Source: Candidatus Saccharimonadota bacterium
Lineage (GTDB): Bacteria; Patescibacteriota; Saccharimonadia; Saccharimonadales; UBA4665
Assembly: GCA_028286245.1 (NCBI GenBank)
Contig: JAQBRY010000004.1
Location: 1-64,000 of the forward strand
Length of the DNA: 64,000 nt
Reading direction: 5' to 3'
Numbering within the stretch: position 1 is the first letter of the stretch; each line of letters starts with the position of its first letter. This document shows positions 27,262 to 35,993 of the stretch, one piece after another. The notes beneath the pieces are model-generated. The model worked only from the letters and a program-made list of their open reading frames with translations. It ran no database searches and was not told the origin of the DNA. The translations under genes were made by a program, and so were the position numbers.

Positions 27262-28039
27262 GACGTATCTCGCTATGACTAGTATGCCCGGCATGGTAAT
27301 TCGGTGCAAGCCGAGGCAGCAGTAATAGTAGTCCCATTAGTAGTGTCCAGATGCAAATTACCAGCGTGTAAAATAATTCTTTTTGTCCAAAGTCACTATA
27401 CCTACGCGCCAGGCGTTTCGTAAGCCTTACGGATTCTAAATAAAATAGGAGGGCCAGACAAGCGCCAACAATTATTTTTGTCGATAAATATTGACTGTGG
27501 CTGCCAATAATCCACACGTGTAATAGCACCGTTACGCCTCCAATATATCCCAGTCGGTGTAACCACTTCCACCTAGCTGGTGTCATCCAGCGCACTACCC
27601 TATCAAATGAGGTGGCAGCCATTATTACTAAAATGAGGAGCGTGATGCCGCCAAATATAAGGGCCCGTAAAAAGCTGGCCGGTAGTAGGCTAAGGCCACC
27701 AATGCCACCGAGCTGACCGTAGAGTGCAATCAGGCTGTGAGCGAGCGCAAAGCCAGCGGCCGAGACGCCGATTGCTCGGCGCAAAAAGACCAGTTGTTCT
27801 AGCATCGGCCCGGGGCCGTAGGTGCTTTTGAGCGGCGAAATGAGTAACACAACGTACCAGTAGATAAGGCTGAGGCCACCAAACACTTGCTGCAAACGAA
27901 TATAGTAGAGCTGGTCGCTGACGATAGCAGTTCGCAAATAACTGGCCACTATGCAGCTTACGCAGAGCGTACTAATAAGAAAGTAAAATCGACTGTTTGA
28001 AGCGAGTCGAGCGAGGGTATTTTTACTATGATGCTTCAT
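27254..28039 (-). CDS. ferric-reductase-like (MsrQ/YedZ-type) six-helix membrane protein
   Basis: 261 residues, six to seven membrane helices. LRRAIGVSAAGFALAHS and KWLHRLGYIGGVTVLLHVW place His residues on two helices as in the haem-binding FRD/MsrQ family. The family uses b-haem to pass electrons across the membrane; here the soluble flavin domain of full ferric reductases is absent. It lies two bases after cyoE and is translationally coupled to the exported protein that follows, so it is probably part of the respiratory operon. Confidence 0.8.
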   Translation of the reverse strand: MKHHSKNTLARLASNSRFYFLISTLCVSCIVASYLRTAIVSDQLYYIRLQQVFGGLSLIYWYVVLLISPLKSTYGPGPMLEQLVFLRRAIGVSAAGFALAHSLIALYGQLGGIGGLSLLPASFLRALIFGGITLLILVIMAATSFDRVVRWMTPARWKWLHRLGYIGGVTVLLHVWIIGSHSQYLSTKIIVGACLALLFYLESVRLTKRLARRYSDFGQKELFYTLVICIWTLLMGLLLLLPRLAPNYHAGHTSHSEIRHE

Positions 28040-28041
28040 GG

Positions 28042-28902
28042 CTAGGGCAGATAGGTTGTAACGCTAACTAGTATGCAAAAAGTTGTCAGACTTATCAGCG
28101 AGAATAAAAATACCTGCTTACCCCATTTTTGGCTGCCATCCGGGATGGATGCAATGGGTCTGAGTGCTAAGCGTAGCCAGGCGGCGCCCAAGACGAGCAT
28201 AATAATCAGGTAGCTGTAACCGGCATAGCCAAAAATAGTTAGGCCGGCGCAGGCGAGTATAAACAGCATGATGTACCCAATGATTTGCAGCCGTGTGTGT
28301 GCAGCGCCTTTTACCACCGGCAGCACCGGCAGCTTGGCGGTGGTGTAATCTTTGAGTCTATAGAGGGCAATGCCATAAAAATGCGGCATCTGCCAAACCG
28401 TCATAATTGCAAAAAGTAAAAAGGCCGCCATGTCGAGTGAGCCGGTTACGGCCGTGTAGCCACCCACGATTGGCATGGCTCCGGATATGCTGCCGAGCAG
28501 GGTGGAGTGTACCGTAAGGCGCTTAGCGGGGGTATAGATGACAACGTAGGCTATAAAACCCGCCAGGCCGACTAGTAGTGTGACTATATTTGTCCAGGTT
28601 GCCAGTATGGCTATGCCGAGTATGAGCAAAATTATGGCGTACCACAGCGCACTTGCTAGGGATATTTCGCCGGTCACCAAGGAGCGCTTATTGGTACGTG
28701 CCATGTGCGTATCAATGTCACGGTCATAGCAATTATTTACGACGCAGGCGGCACCAATAATAAGCGCCAGGCCTACTAAGGTAGCTAGTAGCGTAGCAAA
28801 ATTAATATGGCCCTGGGCAGCCAGTAAAAAGCCAGCCGTCGCCGAAAGAATATTACCGCGAATAATCCCTGGCTTTGCTAGCTGATAGTATGCCCTGAGC
28901 AA
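28042..28902 (-). CDS. cyoE: haem O synthase (protohaem IX farnesyltransferase)
   Basis: Adds a farnesyl chain to haem B to make haem O for the bo3 oxidase. 286 residues, UbiA fold with about nine helices. Motifs: KPGIIRGNILSATAGF near the start, NNCYDRDIDTHMARTNKRSL (first Asp-rich site, in parts NNCYDRDID, MARTNKR), YTPAKRLTVHSTLLGS and the second polar loop YRLKDYTTAKLPVLPVV. It follows cyoD by five bases in the order known from proteobacterial cyo operons. Confidence 0.95.
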   Translation of the reverse strand: MLRAYYQLAKPGIIRGNILSATAGFLLAAQGHINFATLLATLVGLALIIGAACVVNNCYDRDIDTHMARTNKRSLVTGEISLASALWYAIILLILGIAILATWTNIVTLLVGLAGFIAYVVIYTPAKRLTVHSTLLGSISGAMPIVGGYTAVTGSLDMAAFLLFAIMTVWQMPHFYGIALYRLKDYTTAKLPVLPVVKGAAHTRLQIIGYIMLFILACAGLTIFGYAGYSYLIIMLVLGAAWLRLALRPIASIPDGSQKWGKQVFLFSLISLTTFCILVSVTTYLP

Positions 28903-28907
28903 GGCGG

Positions 28908-29294
28908 CTAGAACCCTTCGTTATTACGAGTGTGCATGTAGCTATCCTGCTCGCTCGGCGTGAGGTGGTTGTGGTAATCCAAGTTATTCATAATCCACAA
29001 AGACCCAATCACAACAATAAAGACGACCATAACCATAAAAATAAAAGCCACCAGATTCCACCTTGGCTTTGACTCCCTGCCCAGGTGCAAAAAGAAGAAC
29101 ATTTGCACAAACAGCTGCAAGATAGCTAAGCCTATGACGGCGGTAACTAATATATTGCCGCTGAGGAGGTTTTCCGTCACTGCCAGGTAGGCGCCGATGG
29201 TTAAAATAAGCGACAGAATAAAGCCAGTGGTATAGGCGGTGTACGAGCCGAGGCCGGCTTCTGATTCGAGCGAAGCGTGCTGATGATTTGACAT
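28908..29294 (-). CDS. cyoD: cytochrome bo3 quinol oxidase subunit IV
   Basis: Small assembly subunit of the quinol oxidase. 128 residues from the ATG at 29294, which starts right after the cyoC stop; codons further upstream would overlap cyoC. Three membrane helices (residues ~25-47, ~50-72, ~87-108) and the FFLHLGRESKPRWN loop match CyoD. The C-terminal tail after the third helix is polar. Confidence 0.92.
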   Translation of the reverse strand: MSNHQHASLESEAGLGSYTAYTTGFILSLILTIGAYLAVTENLLSGNILVTAVIGLAILQLFVQMFFFLHLGRESKPRWNLVAFIFMVMVVFIVVIGSLWIMNNLDYHNHLTPSEQDSYMHTRNNEGF

Positions 29295-29295
29295 A

Positions 29296-29874
29296 CTAGG
29301 CAACTCCAATTAAATAGACAATGGTAAAAATAAAGATCCAGACAACATCTAGAAAGTGCCAGAACATACTGAGCAAGCTCAATTTACGGATGGTGGCCGT
29401 ACTTAGACCTTTACGGTAAACTTTAACGAGTAGGGTCGTCATCCACAGCAGCCCAATGCTAATGTGCAGTCCGTGGGTGCCAACGAGGGTAAAGAAAGCA
29501 GACAGGAAGCCGCTACGACGCCAGCTATTCCCCTCGACGTAGAGGTGATGGAACTCGTACAGTTCCATGGACACAAAGGCGAGACCTAGGAGGGCCGTGA
29601 TGCCGAACCACAGTAGTACCTTGCGCTTATCTAGGCGATGCGCGGCCAGTATACCCAGCCCGCTAGTGTAGCTGCTAGTTAGGAGCAGCATGGTCTCGGT
29701 AAGCACGAACGGCATGTTAAATAATTCGTGGCCCCCTGGCCCACCAAACGTGTTATTTTTAAGCACGGCATAGGTTGCAAACAAGGTGGCAAAAAGGATT
29801 AAGTCCGTCATTAAATATATCCAGAATCCAAATTCGGTTTTGGTGACGTCAGTAGATGGTATGGCCTGGGTCAT
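29296..29874 (-). CDS. cyoC: cytochrome bo3 quinol oxidase subunit III
   Basis: 192 residues, five membrane helices as in CyoC (haem-copper oxidase subunit III lacking the first two helices of the aa3 type). Motifs: [60 protein letters not shown] (in parts [24 protein letters not shown]). The start codon overlaps the cyoB stop in ATGA, which shows tight translational coupling and that UGA is a stop here. Confidence 0.96.
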   Translation of the reverse strand: MTQAIPSTDVTKTEFGFWIYLMTDLILFATLFATYAVLKNNTFGGPGGHELFNMPFVLTETMLLLTSSYTSGLGILAAHRLDKRKVLLWFGITALLGLAFVSMELYEFHHLYVEGNSWRRSGFLSAFFTLVGTHGLHISIGLLWMTTLLVKVYRKGLSTATIRKLSLLSMFWHFLDVVWIFIFTIVYLIGVA

Positions 29875-31841
29875 GCGTACAGCTCCCGTTTAGCGCGCGC
29901 TTCGGTTTCGATGCGCTCAACTTCTGCGGCTGGAATCAAGTATTCACTGTCCTCGTTGTTGGTGCGAATAATTCCGGTAGTAATGGCTCCAATAAGTCCT
30001 ATGACTGCTAGCCACCAGATGTGCCAGATGATGGCAAAACCCAGTACAAAGGCAAAGCCGGCAATAATAATTCCAGCCCCACTATTTTTAGGCATCCAAA
30101 TATCTTCGTAGCGAACCTTAGCCGGTGCGACCGGTGAGCGCTTGGATTCCCAAAAGGCATCACGTTCGGTAACAGTAGGAATAATTGCAAAGTTATAAAC
30201 CGGGATGGGAGTTGGCGTGGCCCATTCGAGTGTACGGCCATCCCATGGGTCGCTGCCAACGCGATTTTCGTGCCGTTTAAAGATACTGTAGCCTATTTGC
30301 AGCAACTGGAATGCTACTCCTAAGCCAATAACTACAACTCCTACAGCCGCCACAATAAATAGCCATTGCCAGCCAAGCGAAGCGTCATAGTGATTTAGGC
30401 GGCGGGTAGCACCCATAATGCCGAGGATGTAGAGCGGTGTAAAGGCTAGTAAAAATCCAACCAACCAACACCAGAATGAGTAACGGCCCAGTCGCTCATT
30501 AAGCTTAAAGCCGGCAAATTTAGGAAACCAATAATTAAAGGCGGCAAAGTAGCCAAACAACACGCCACCAATAATCATAGTGTGGAAGTGGGCCACCAAA
30601 AACAAGCTGTTGTGGGCCTGAAAGTCGATGGCCGGTACGCTCATGAGTACGCCCATAACGCCGCCCAGCGTAAAGGTCACCACAAAGCCCAGAAACCAGC
30701 GTATGGAATTAGTAATTCGGATACGCCCGCGGTACATAGTAAACAGCCAGTTAAAGACTTTAACACCAGTTGGCACGGCAATAACCGCCGTCATAATACC
30801 AAAGAATGCGTTCACATCGGCTCCGGCACCCATGGTAAAGAAGTGGTGCAGCCAAACCGTAAACGACAGAAAAGTAATGGCCGCAATAGCATAGACCATC
30901 GATTTATAGCCAAACAACCGCTTACGCGAAAAGGTAGCGACCACTTCCGAAAAGACGCCGAATGCCGGCAGTATTAAAATGTAGACTTCCGGGTGACCCC
31001 AAGCCCATATAAGGTTGATATACATCATAGGGTTCCCACCGAAGTCGGATGTAAAGAAGTGCATGCCTAGGGTGCGATCGAGTGAAAGCATGGTCAGTGT
31101 AGCCGTGAGGATGGGAAAAGCAAAGATAACTAAGACCATACTGCCAAGTGCTGTCCAAACAAAAATCGGCATTTTCATGAGTGTCATACCCGGTGCGCGC
31201 ATCTTTATAATAGTTACCAGGAAATTAACTCCCGATAGTAAGCTGCCGAGGCCGGCAATCTGCAGGCTCCATATCCAGTAATCCACGCCCACGCCCGGAC
31301 TGTAGGCAATACCGGAGAGTGGCGGATAGGCCAGCCAACCGGCGGCCGAGAACTCGCCGACAGCCAGCGATAGGCTGACCAGTGCCACCCCGGCAGCGTA
31401 TAACCAAAAGCTCAGTGAGTTTAAAAATGGAAAGGCCACATCGCGGGATCCAATCTGGAGTGGCACAATTAAATTAAGTAATCCAAAAATAAAGCCCATG
31501 GCTACAAAGAAAATCATCAGCGTCCCGTGCGCCGAGAATATTTGCTGAAAGTGATCAGCCGATAAAAAGCCATTATTACTGCCAACGGAAACAGCTTGTT
31601 GGGTGCGCAGCATTAGCGCATCGGCCCCGCCCCTAAGGAGCATGATGGTGGCCACCAGTATATACATGATGCCAATCTTTTTAGGATCGAGGCTAGTGAG
31701 CCAGTTATTCCAGAGCCATTTCCAACGCTTAAAGTAAAACAGTGCCCCAACGACTACTAGTATGGCAGCCAGCATGGTCGCCACGCCGCCCATAACTACA
31801 AAGCCATGCTTAAAGGCATCAAGTCCGAGGCGGCCTAACAC
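29871..31841 (-). CDS. cyoB: cytochrome bo3 quinol oxidase subunit I
   Basis: Catalytic haem-copper subunit that reduces oxygen and pumps protons. 656 residues, 15 membrane helices, close to E. coli CyoB throughout. The haem b ligand is His105 ([10 protein letters not shown]). The binuclear site is shown by [12 protein letters not shown] (His plus cross-linked Tyr, and Glu of the proton path), [12 protein letters not shown] (two Cu-B His) and [11 protein letters not shown]. The quinol site residues are present: Arg70 and Asp74 (LRGGADA), His97 and Gln100 (DHFQQIF). So it should be a quinol, not cytochrome c, oxidase. Confidence 0.98.
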   Translation of the reverse strand: MLGRLGLDAFKHGFVVMGGVATMLAAILVVVGALFYFKRWKWLWNNWLTSLDPKKIGIMYILVATIMLLRGGADALMLRTQQAVSVGSNNGFLSADHFQQIFSAHGTLMIFFVAMGFIFGLLNLIVPLQIGSRDVAFPFLNSLSFWLYAAGVALVSLSLAVGEFSAAGWLAYPPLSGIAYSPGVGVDYWIWSLQIAGLGSLLSGVNFLVTIIKMRAPGMTLMKMPIFVWTALGSMVLVIFAFPILTATLTMLSLDRTLGMHFFTSDFGGNPMMYINLIWAWGHPEVYILILPAFGVFSEVVATFSRKRLFGYKSMVYAIAAITFLSFTVWLHHFFTMGAGADVNAFFGIMTAVIAVPTGVKVFNWLFTMYRGRIRITNSIRWFLGFVVTFTLGGVMGVLMSVPAIDFQAHNSLFLVAHFHTMIIGGVLFGYFAAFNYWFPKFAGFKLNERLGRYSFWCWLVGFLLAFTPLYILGIMGATRRLNHYDASLGWQWLFIVAAVGVVVIGLGVAFQLLQIGYSIFKRHENRVGSDPWDGRTLEWATPTPIPVYNFAIIPTVTERDAFWESKRSPVAPAKVRYEDIWMPKNSGAGIIIAGFAFVLGFAIIWHIWWLAVIGLIGAITTGIIRTNNEDSEYLIPAAEVERIETEARAKRELYA

Positions 31842-31850
31842 GTGACCGTC

Positions 31851-32783
31851 CTAATTTGCATAACTTGTCTCCATGCTAGCTTGATTTCCTTCGTCTGTGG
31901 CGTGTGCGGCATGTGCTGGATCCGGCCCCATATATTTGGTTATAACTGTATCATAAACACTAGCGTCTTCCCAGCCGTAGGTGAATGGCGCGGTGTTGAT
32001 GCTGGGCTTAGCCAATTGGGTGTACTCGGCCTGACTCAGACCCGTTGGTGACTGCTTTGCTTTTTGGACCCAGCTGTCAAAATCCGCCTTGGAGCTTGCG
32101 CGGGCAATAAACTTCATGCCGGCAAAACCTTCGCCACTTAAATTAGCCGATGATCCACGAAAATCACCTTTGTGCGTTGCCATGAGGTGCAGCTGCGTCT
32201 CCATGCCGGCCATGGCATAGATCTGGCCGCCCAGTTGGGGTATCCAGAGTGAATTCATGGGTGCATCCGCTGTAATCTCCAGATTAAGCGGCGTATTTTC
32301 CGGAAACTGTAAAAGATTGACGCTAGCAATATTTTGGTCGGGGTATATAAACAGCCACTTCCACTGTAGAGCCACTACTTTAACGGTTATGGGAGCTGTA
32401 GCAGAGTCGATTGGTCTAAACGGGTCGAGTGCTCGTGAACTTTGCCAGGTTACTACGCCCAATATGGTAATGAGCAGCAGCGGAAAGCCCCACCAGACAA
32501 TTTCGGCCTTGGTGCTATGGTCCCACTCCGGCTCATACCTAGTCTTGGCATTTATATTGCTCTCGCGGTACTTCCAGACAATGCCAAATGTCATGGCAAA
32601 TACCGGCACCACAATAAGTAAACAGAGCGAGGTAGCAAAAACTATCAGATTGCGTTGCTTTTCGGCGATGGTACCCTTAGGATCAAGTACTGCAAAGGTA
32701 TGCCCATGGAACAGCAAACTCATCACGACGATAGCAATAATCGCCAGCAACAAGGCTCCCCCGAATTTGTATTTGTTCCTCAT
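31851..32783 (-). CDS. cyoA: cytochrome bo3 quinol oxidase subunit II
   Basis: 310 residues from the ATG at 32783, selected because a TATAAT box lies 12 bases upstream; a TTG further out would be at or before the transcription start. Two N-terminal membrane helices are followed by a cupredoxin domain (NLEITADAPMNSLWIPQLGGQIYAMAGM and GFAGMKFIARA segments) that lacks the Cu-A cysteines, as in quinol oxidases. The lipobox Cys of E. coli CyoA is absent. First gene of the cyo operon, nine bases before cyoB. Confidence 0.96.
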   Translation of the reverse strand: MRNKYKFGGALLLAIIAIVVMSLLFHGHTFAVLDPKGTIAEKQRNLIVFATSLCLLIVVPVFAMTFGIVWKYRESNINAKTRYEPEWDHSTKAEIVWWGFPLLLITILGVVTWQSSRALDPFRPIDSATAPITVKVVALQWKWLFIYPDQNIASVNLLQFPENTPLNLEITADAPMNSLWIPQLGGQIYAMAGMETQLHLMATHKGDFRGSSANLSGEGFAGMKFIARASSKADFDSWVQKAKQSPTGLSQAEYTQLAKPSINTAPFTYGWEDASVYDTVITKYMGPDPAHAAHATDEGNQASMETSYAN

Positions 32784-32795
32784 GTTTCTAAGCAA

Positions 32796-32801
32796 ATTAT
32801 A
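32796..32801 (-). promoter_or_regulatory. extended -10 box of the cyo operon
   Basis: TGG-TATAAT, 12 bases before the cyoA ATG; transcription would start about six bases before the start codon. Confidence 0.65.
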
Positions 32802-32839
32802 CCATAACCGTCATGAGTATAGGCGGCTTATTGGGGCTT

Positions 32840-33643
32840 TTATTCTATGTCGCGGCTACGAAAACCAAGCCATGACACCACTGCGGCGGCGGCAAAGACA
32901 ATAACTAAATATACGTCAAGGCCGCCTACCCCCTGTCCGTGCAAGATGCTCGTTGGCGTGTAGTAGTGGTAGGGCAAAAATTTAGCTGGTGTTTGTATGT
33001 AGTGGCTCAAACCACTGAGGGAGGCAAGCAGGTAGCCGCCAAAACTAATACATACCGCTACCGCCATACTGGCGCGTTGCCACCGTCCACCCATAGCCGC
33101 AAAGGCAAAGGCTATGGCGCCAAAACTCAACGAGAACAGCGCAGCGTAAAGGCTGGCATTAATAATATTTCCTATTGGGATATGAATATCGACAGCGCTC
33201 GCCAAAGCTATGGTTGCTAGTAGAGACACCACCGTAACGCCGGCTACAAGCAAAATGCCGCTTACAGCCTTGGCCAAAAGGAGTTTTCCACGGCTGATCG
33301 GTCGAGACAGTAGTAATTCCAGTGTGCGACTGTGTTCGTCGCGGGCCAACAGCGAGCTACCCAGTCCCACCGACATAACAATTTGTAGCAGCGGTAGGGT
33401 AATGTAATACAGCTGCGCGTTTAGGTAGCCGATAGGGCTGGTAACATCAGTAGCGCCCCCACCGGTTTTTAGATCTCTAAGTGAGGTCGGCAACTGGTTA
33501 ATAACCTGATTAAAACTGGCGGCCTGGCTCCGGATAGACGGATAAATGCCAAGCAGTAAGGCCACAATTAAAACGGTGCCAAGCGTCCACCACAGTAAGT
33601 ACATCTTTCGCTGGCGCAATTCCCAAGCAATTAACGGCTTCAT
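32840..33643 (-). CDS. ABC-2 type transporter permease
   Basis: 267 residues, six membrane helices. The N-terminal amphipathic helix, a large first outer loop (residues ~35-75) and the DEHSRTLELLLSRPISRGKLLLAKAV stretch (in parts EHSRTLELLLSRPISRG) are typical of ABC-2 exporters. Start overlaps the stop of the ATPase gene in ATGA. With that ATPase it forms an exporter; substrate is unknown. It lies upstream of cyoA, which has its own promoter. Confidence 0.88.
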   Translation of the reverse strand: MKPLIAWELRQRKMYLLWWTLGTVLIVALLLGIYPSIRSQAASFNQVINQLPTSLRDLKTGGGATDVTSPIGYLNAQLYYITLPLLQIVMSVGLGSSLLARDEHSRTLELLLSRPISRGKLLLAKAVSGILLVAGVTVVSLLATIALASAVDIHIPIGNIINASLYAALFSLSFGAIAFAFAAMGGRWQRASMAVAVCISFGGYLLASLSGLSHYIQTPAKFLPYHYYTPTSILHGQGVGGLDVYLVIVFAAAAVVSWLGFRSRDIE

Positions 33644-34542
33644 TCTGTGGCTCCGTAGTATTCCAGAAATTCGTCTTCTAAGTCCAGCTTTTGGGTACTG
33701 AGTTCGCTAATGTCGTAACGGCTTAAGGCCTTAAGTGCCTCACCAATAGAGCCGGACGGCTTATATAACCCGCTGTGACTGTCGGTTTGTGAGACGAACG
33801 TTAGGCCGCTGGCAGATTTACTGTCGGTAAGACTAGCGGATTTTACAAAAGTAACCCGAAAGATCACCGTATCGAGCGATGACTCTGCGCTGATCTTTTG
33901 CTCGAGTACCAGCCTGCCCTGTCTAATAATGCCTATCCGGTCGCAGGTTTTTTCGGCTTCGGCAAAGCTGTGGCTACTCATAAGAATGGCAGCACCCTGC
34001 TGTTTACTCTCGGCAACGGTCTGATAAAAGGCTTCTTGCATGAGCGGATCGAGGCCGCTGGTTGGTTCATCCAAAATTAAAACCCTCGGTTGATGCATAA
34101 AGGCCTGGATAATACCGATTTTTTGCCGGTTTCCCTTAGAAAGCGTGCCAATTGGTTTAGCGAGGTCGGCCTGAAAGCGCTTTTCTAGTACTTTTCGGTA
34201 GCTGGCGGTGCCCGTGGAGGGCTGTAGGCTGCTCATAAAGTCTAAAAGTTCTTTGCCGGTTGGTTTTTTATAGAGCGCAATGTCGCCAGCCAGGTAGCCA
34301 ATATGCTTTTTGACGGCCTGGCTATCGCCTACGCTGTCGAGGCCAAGAATAGTGGCAGACCCACTGGTAGGCTGCAAAAAGTTTAAGAGCAGCCTGATGG
34401 TGGTAGACTTACCTGCTCCATTTGCACCTAAAAATCCGTACACCTCACCCGGCTGAATTTCTAAAGATAGTTCGCTCAGCGCCCGGCTGGCGCTACTGCC
34501 GTACTGCTTGGTTAATTTATTGGTAATAATGCTAGCGGCCAT
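33640..34542 (-). CDS. ABC transporter ATP-binding protein
   Basis: 300 residues from the ATG at 34542; an ATG at 34551 sits only one base past the -10 box and so is unlikely to be used. Walker A GANGAGKST, the signature LSKGNRQKIG, Walker B VLILDEPTSGLD and the switch His (SSHS) are present. The C-terminal ~80 residues resemble the extra domain of CcmA/drug-exporter ATPases. It energises the ABC-2 permease encoded next. Confidence 0.93.
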   Translation of the reverse strand: MAASIITNKLTKQYGSSASRALSELSLEIQPGEVYGFLGANGAGKSTTIRLLLNFLQPTSGSATILGLDSVGDSQAVKKHIGYLAGDIALYKKPTGKELLDFMSSLQPSTGTASYRKVLEKRFQADLAKPIGTLSKGNRQKIGIIQAFMHQPRVLILDEPTSGLDPLMQEAFYQTVAESKQQGAAILMSSHSFAEAEKTCDRIGIIRQGRLVLEQKISAESSLDTVIFRVTFVKSASLTDSKSASGLTFVSQTDSHSGLYKPSGSIGEALKALSRYDISELSTQKLDLEDEFLEYYGATE

Positions 34543-34552
34543 AATGCTCATG

Positions 34553-34558
34553 ATTATA
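34553..34558 (-). promoter_or_regulatory. -10 box of the ABC transporter operon
   Basis: TATAAT, ten bases before the ATG at 34542. Confidence 0.55.
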
Positions 34559-34579
34559 CGCCTTTTTTAAACTAGTCGC

Positions 34580-35884
34580 CTATACGGGGTCGCTGTTATC
34601 AGAATCGCCCTTATCTTTATAAGAATCTATAAAAGCATCAAAGCTTACACCAAGACGTTTTTCGCTAAATACATGATACTGAGCAAAGGTTGCCCCCATG
34701 GGAGATTCAATGACGTTCTGCAAAACGAGGTCAATCATTTTGCCCGTCCCTACGAGTTCGCGTACTACGCGCTGCTTAATTTCTGCCAATACCTGATTGT
34801 CCATCGTGCCGGAATAAACCTGGTTAGCATAATGAGTGCCAAGTCTCACGATGATTTTACTGGTAATTAACGCTTTCAGGGCATCCATGAGGCCATCGTG
34901 AACTGTTTCGATAAGCTGCCCATGAGAAATGTCTGTATAGTCAGAGGATGTTCGGCACTCGTCATCCGCCGTAAAGGAATCTTTGGCCCAAACACCAGCG
35001 TAACCATGTTGCGCTAGCCTGGCTAGGTATCGTCGTGGTGACGTTTGTAGGCTGGTACCCTTAATGGTGTCTACGTGCCTTACGTTTGCAGTATTTTGCA
35101 CAAAGTGAGCGGTTTCATGCGTCTTATCGGTAGGCCTAAAGCCGCCACCTAAGGCATAGCGCGAAAACGGTAGTACTATACCTGCCTCAAAGCAACCACC
35201 ACGCTGTCGCAATAAAAAATCGGACCAAAATACTGCACGTGATACATTGGGATAGCTGGCCGCGTAGGCATGCTTTGTTTGGGTAAATGCTAGCGGTTGA
35301 TGCACGATTCTGCTGTGCAACGGGTTTTCTACTAATCGGTAGTAACGCTGAACATTGGCGATGTAACTACGAGAGATTTTTACCAGGTCGATATCATGAT
35401 TTATGCCAATGGCGCCAATAACGGACATCTTGTCCTGCTTCCACAAGGTATTGAGAGCTGCATCCCACAGGTCGCGGCGGATGCCGCCAATGACAGGCTG
35501 AACATAACTCCCGTATATCATTCGAATGTCCAGCTCGGGGTGGGCTAACTGAGCGCTTACCATATTGTCAACAGTGCGCAAAACTTCCGGATTATCCGCC
35601 TCAGTTTCCGGCGAGTTCAAAAATAAAATAACGGCAAAGGGGTCCGCCCCCTCCTGGCGCGCATATTCGCCGAGTGCCCGCTGTATCTGGTCGGCCTCCT
35701 GGTGTGCCGCTACCGGAATTAGTACCAGCGTTTCTGGTAACGGGCCGCCCTGCTCTAAAAGATCTTGTGTGTATTCATCAAAAATGCTCTGCTGGTCAGC
35801 TGGGATTTGGGAAAAATAGTCGTTAACGGTTTCGAGTCGTCCGTTCTCGATGCTAAGGGGGTGTTCGGGTGGTATGGGCGCCAT
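34580..35884 (-). CDS. glycosyltransferase-like (GT2-type fold) protein of unknown function
   Basis: 434 residues from the ATG at 35884 (an adjacent ATG at 35887 is equally possible). The first half looks like a GT-A fold: TLVLIPVAAHQEADQIQRAL, AVILFLNSPETEADN, then INHDIDLVKISRSYI, where an acidic pair could be the metal site. FLRQRGGCFEAGIVLPFSRYALGGGFRPTDKTHET (in parts LLRQRGG, RYALGGGFR) resembles acceptor-site segments. No membrane helix. The C-terminal helical domain is unrecognised. Family membership is an inference. Confidence 0.6.
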   Translation of the reverse strand: MAPIPPEHPLSIENGRLETVNDYFSQIPADQQSIFDEYTQDLLEQGGPLPETLVLIPVAAHQEADQIQRALGEYARQEGADPFAVILFLNSPETEADNPEVLRTVDNMVSAQLAHPELDIRMIYGSYVQPVIGGIRRDLWDAALNTLWKQDKMSVIGAIGINHDIDLVKISRSYIANVQRYYRLVENPLHSRIVHQPLAFTQTKHAYAASYPNVSRAVFWSDFLLRQRGGCFEAGIVLPFSRYALGGGFRPTDKTHETAHFVQNTANVRHVDTIKGTSLQTSPRRYLARLAQHGYAGVWAKDSFTADDECRTSSDYTDISHGQLIETVHDGLMDALKALITSKIIVRLGTHYANQVYSGTMDNQVLAEIKQRVVRELVGTGKMIDLVLQNVIESPMGATFAQYHVFSEKRLGVSFDAFIDSYKDKGDSDNSDPV

Positions 35885-35993
35885 CATTGTGAGTATTATT
35901 TTACAATATAAGTAACATATGATCAATTATGATGTTTGTGTACCGATTATGGTTTAGGGCGTGCTACCATAGGGGTAAATAACCAAGGATATA

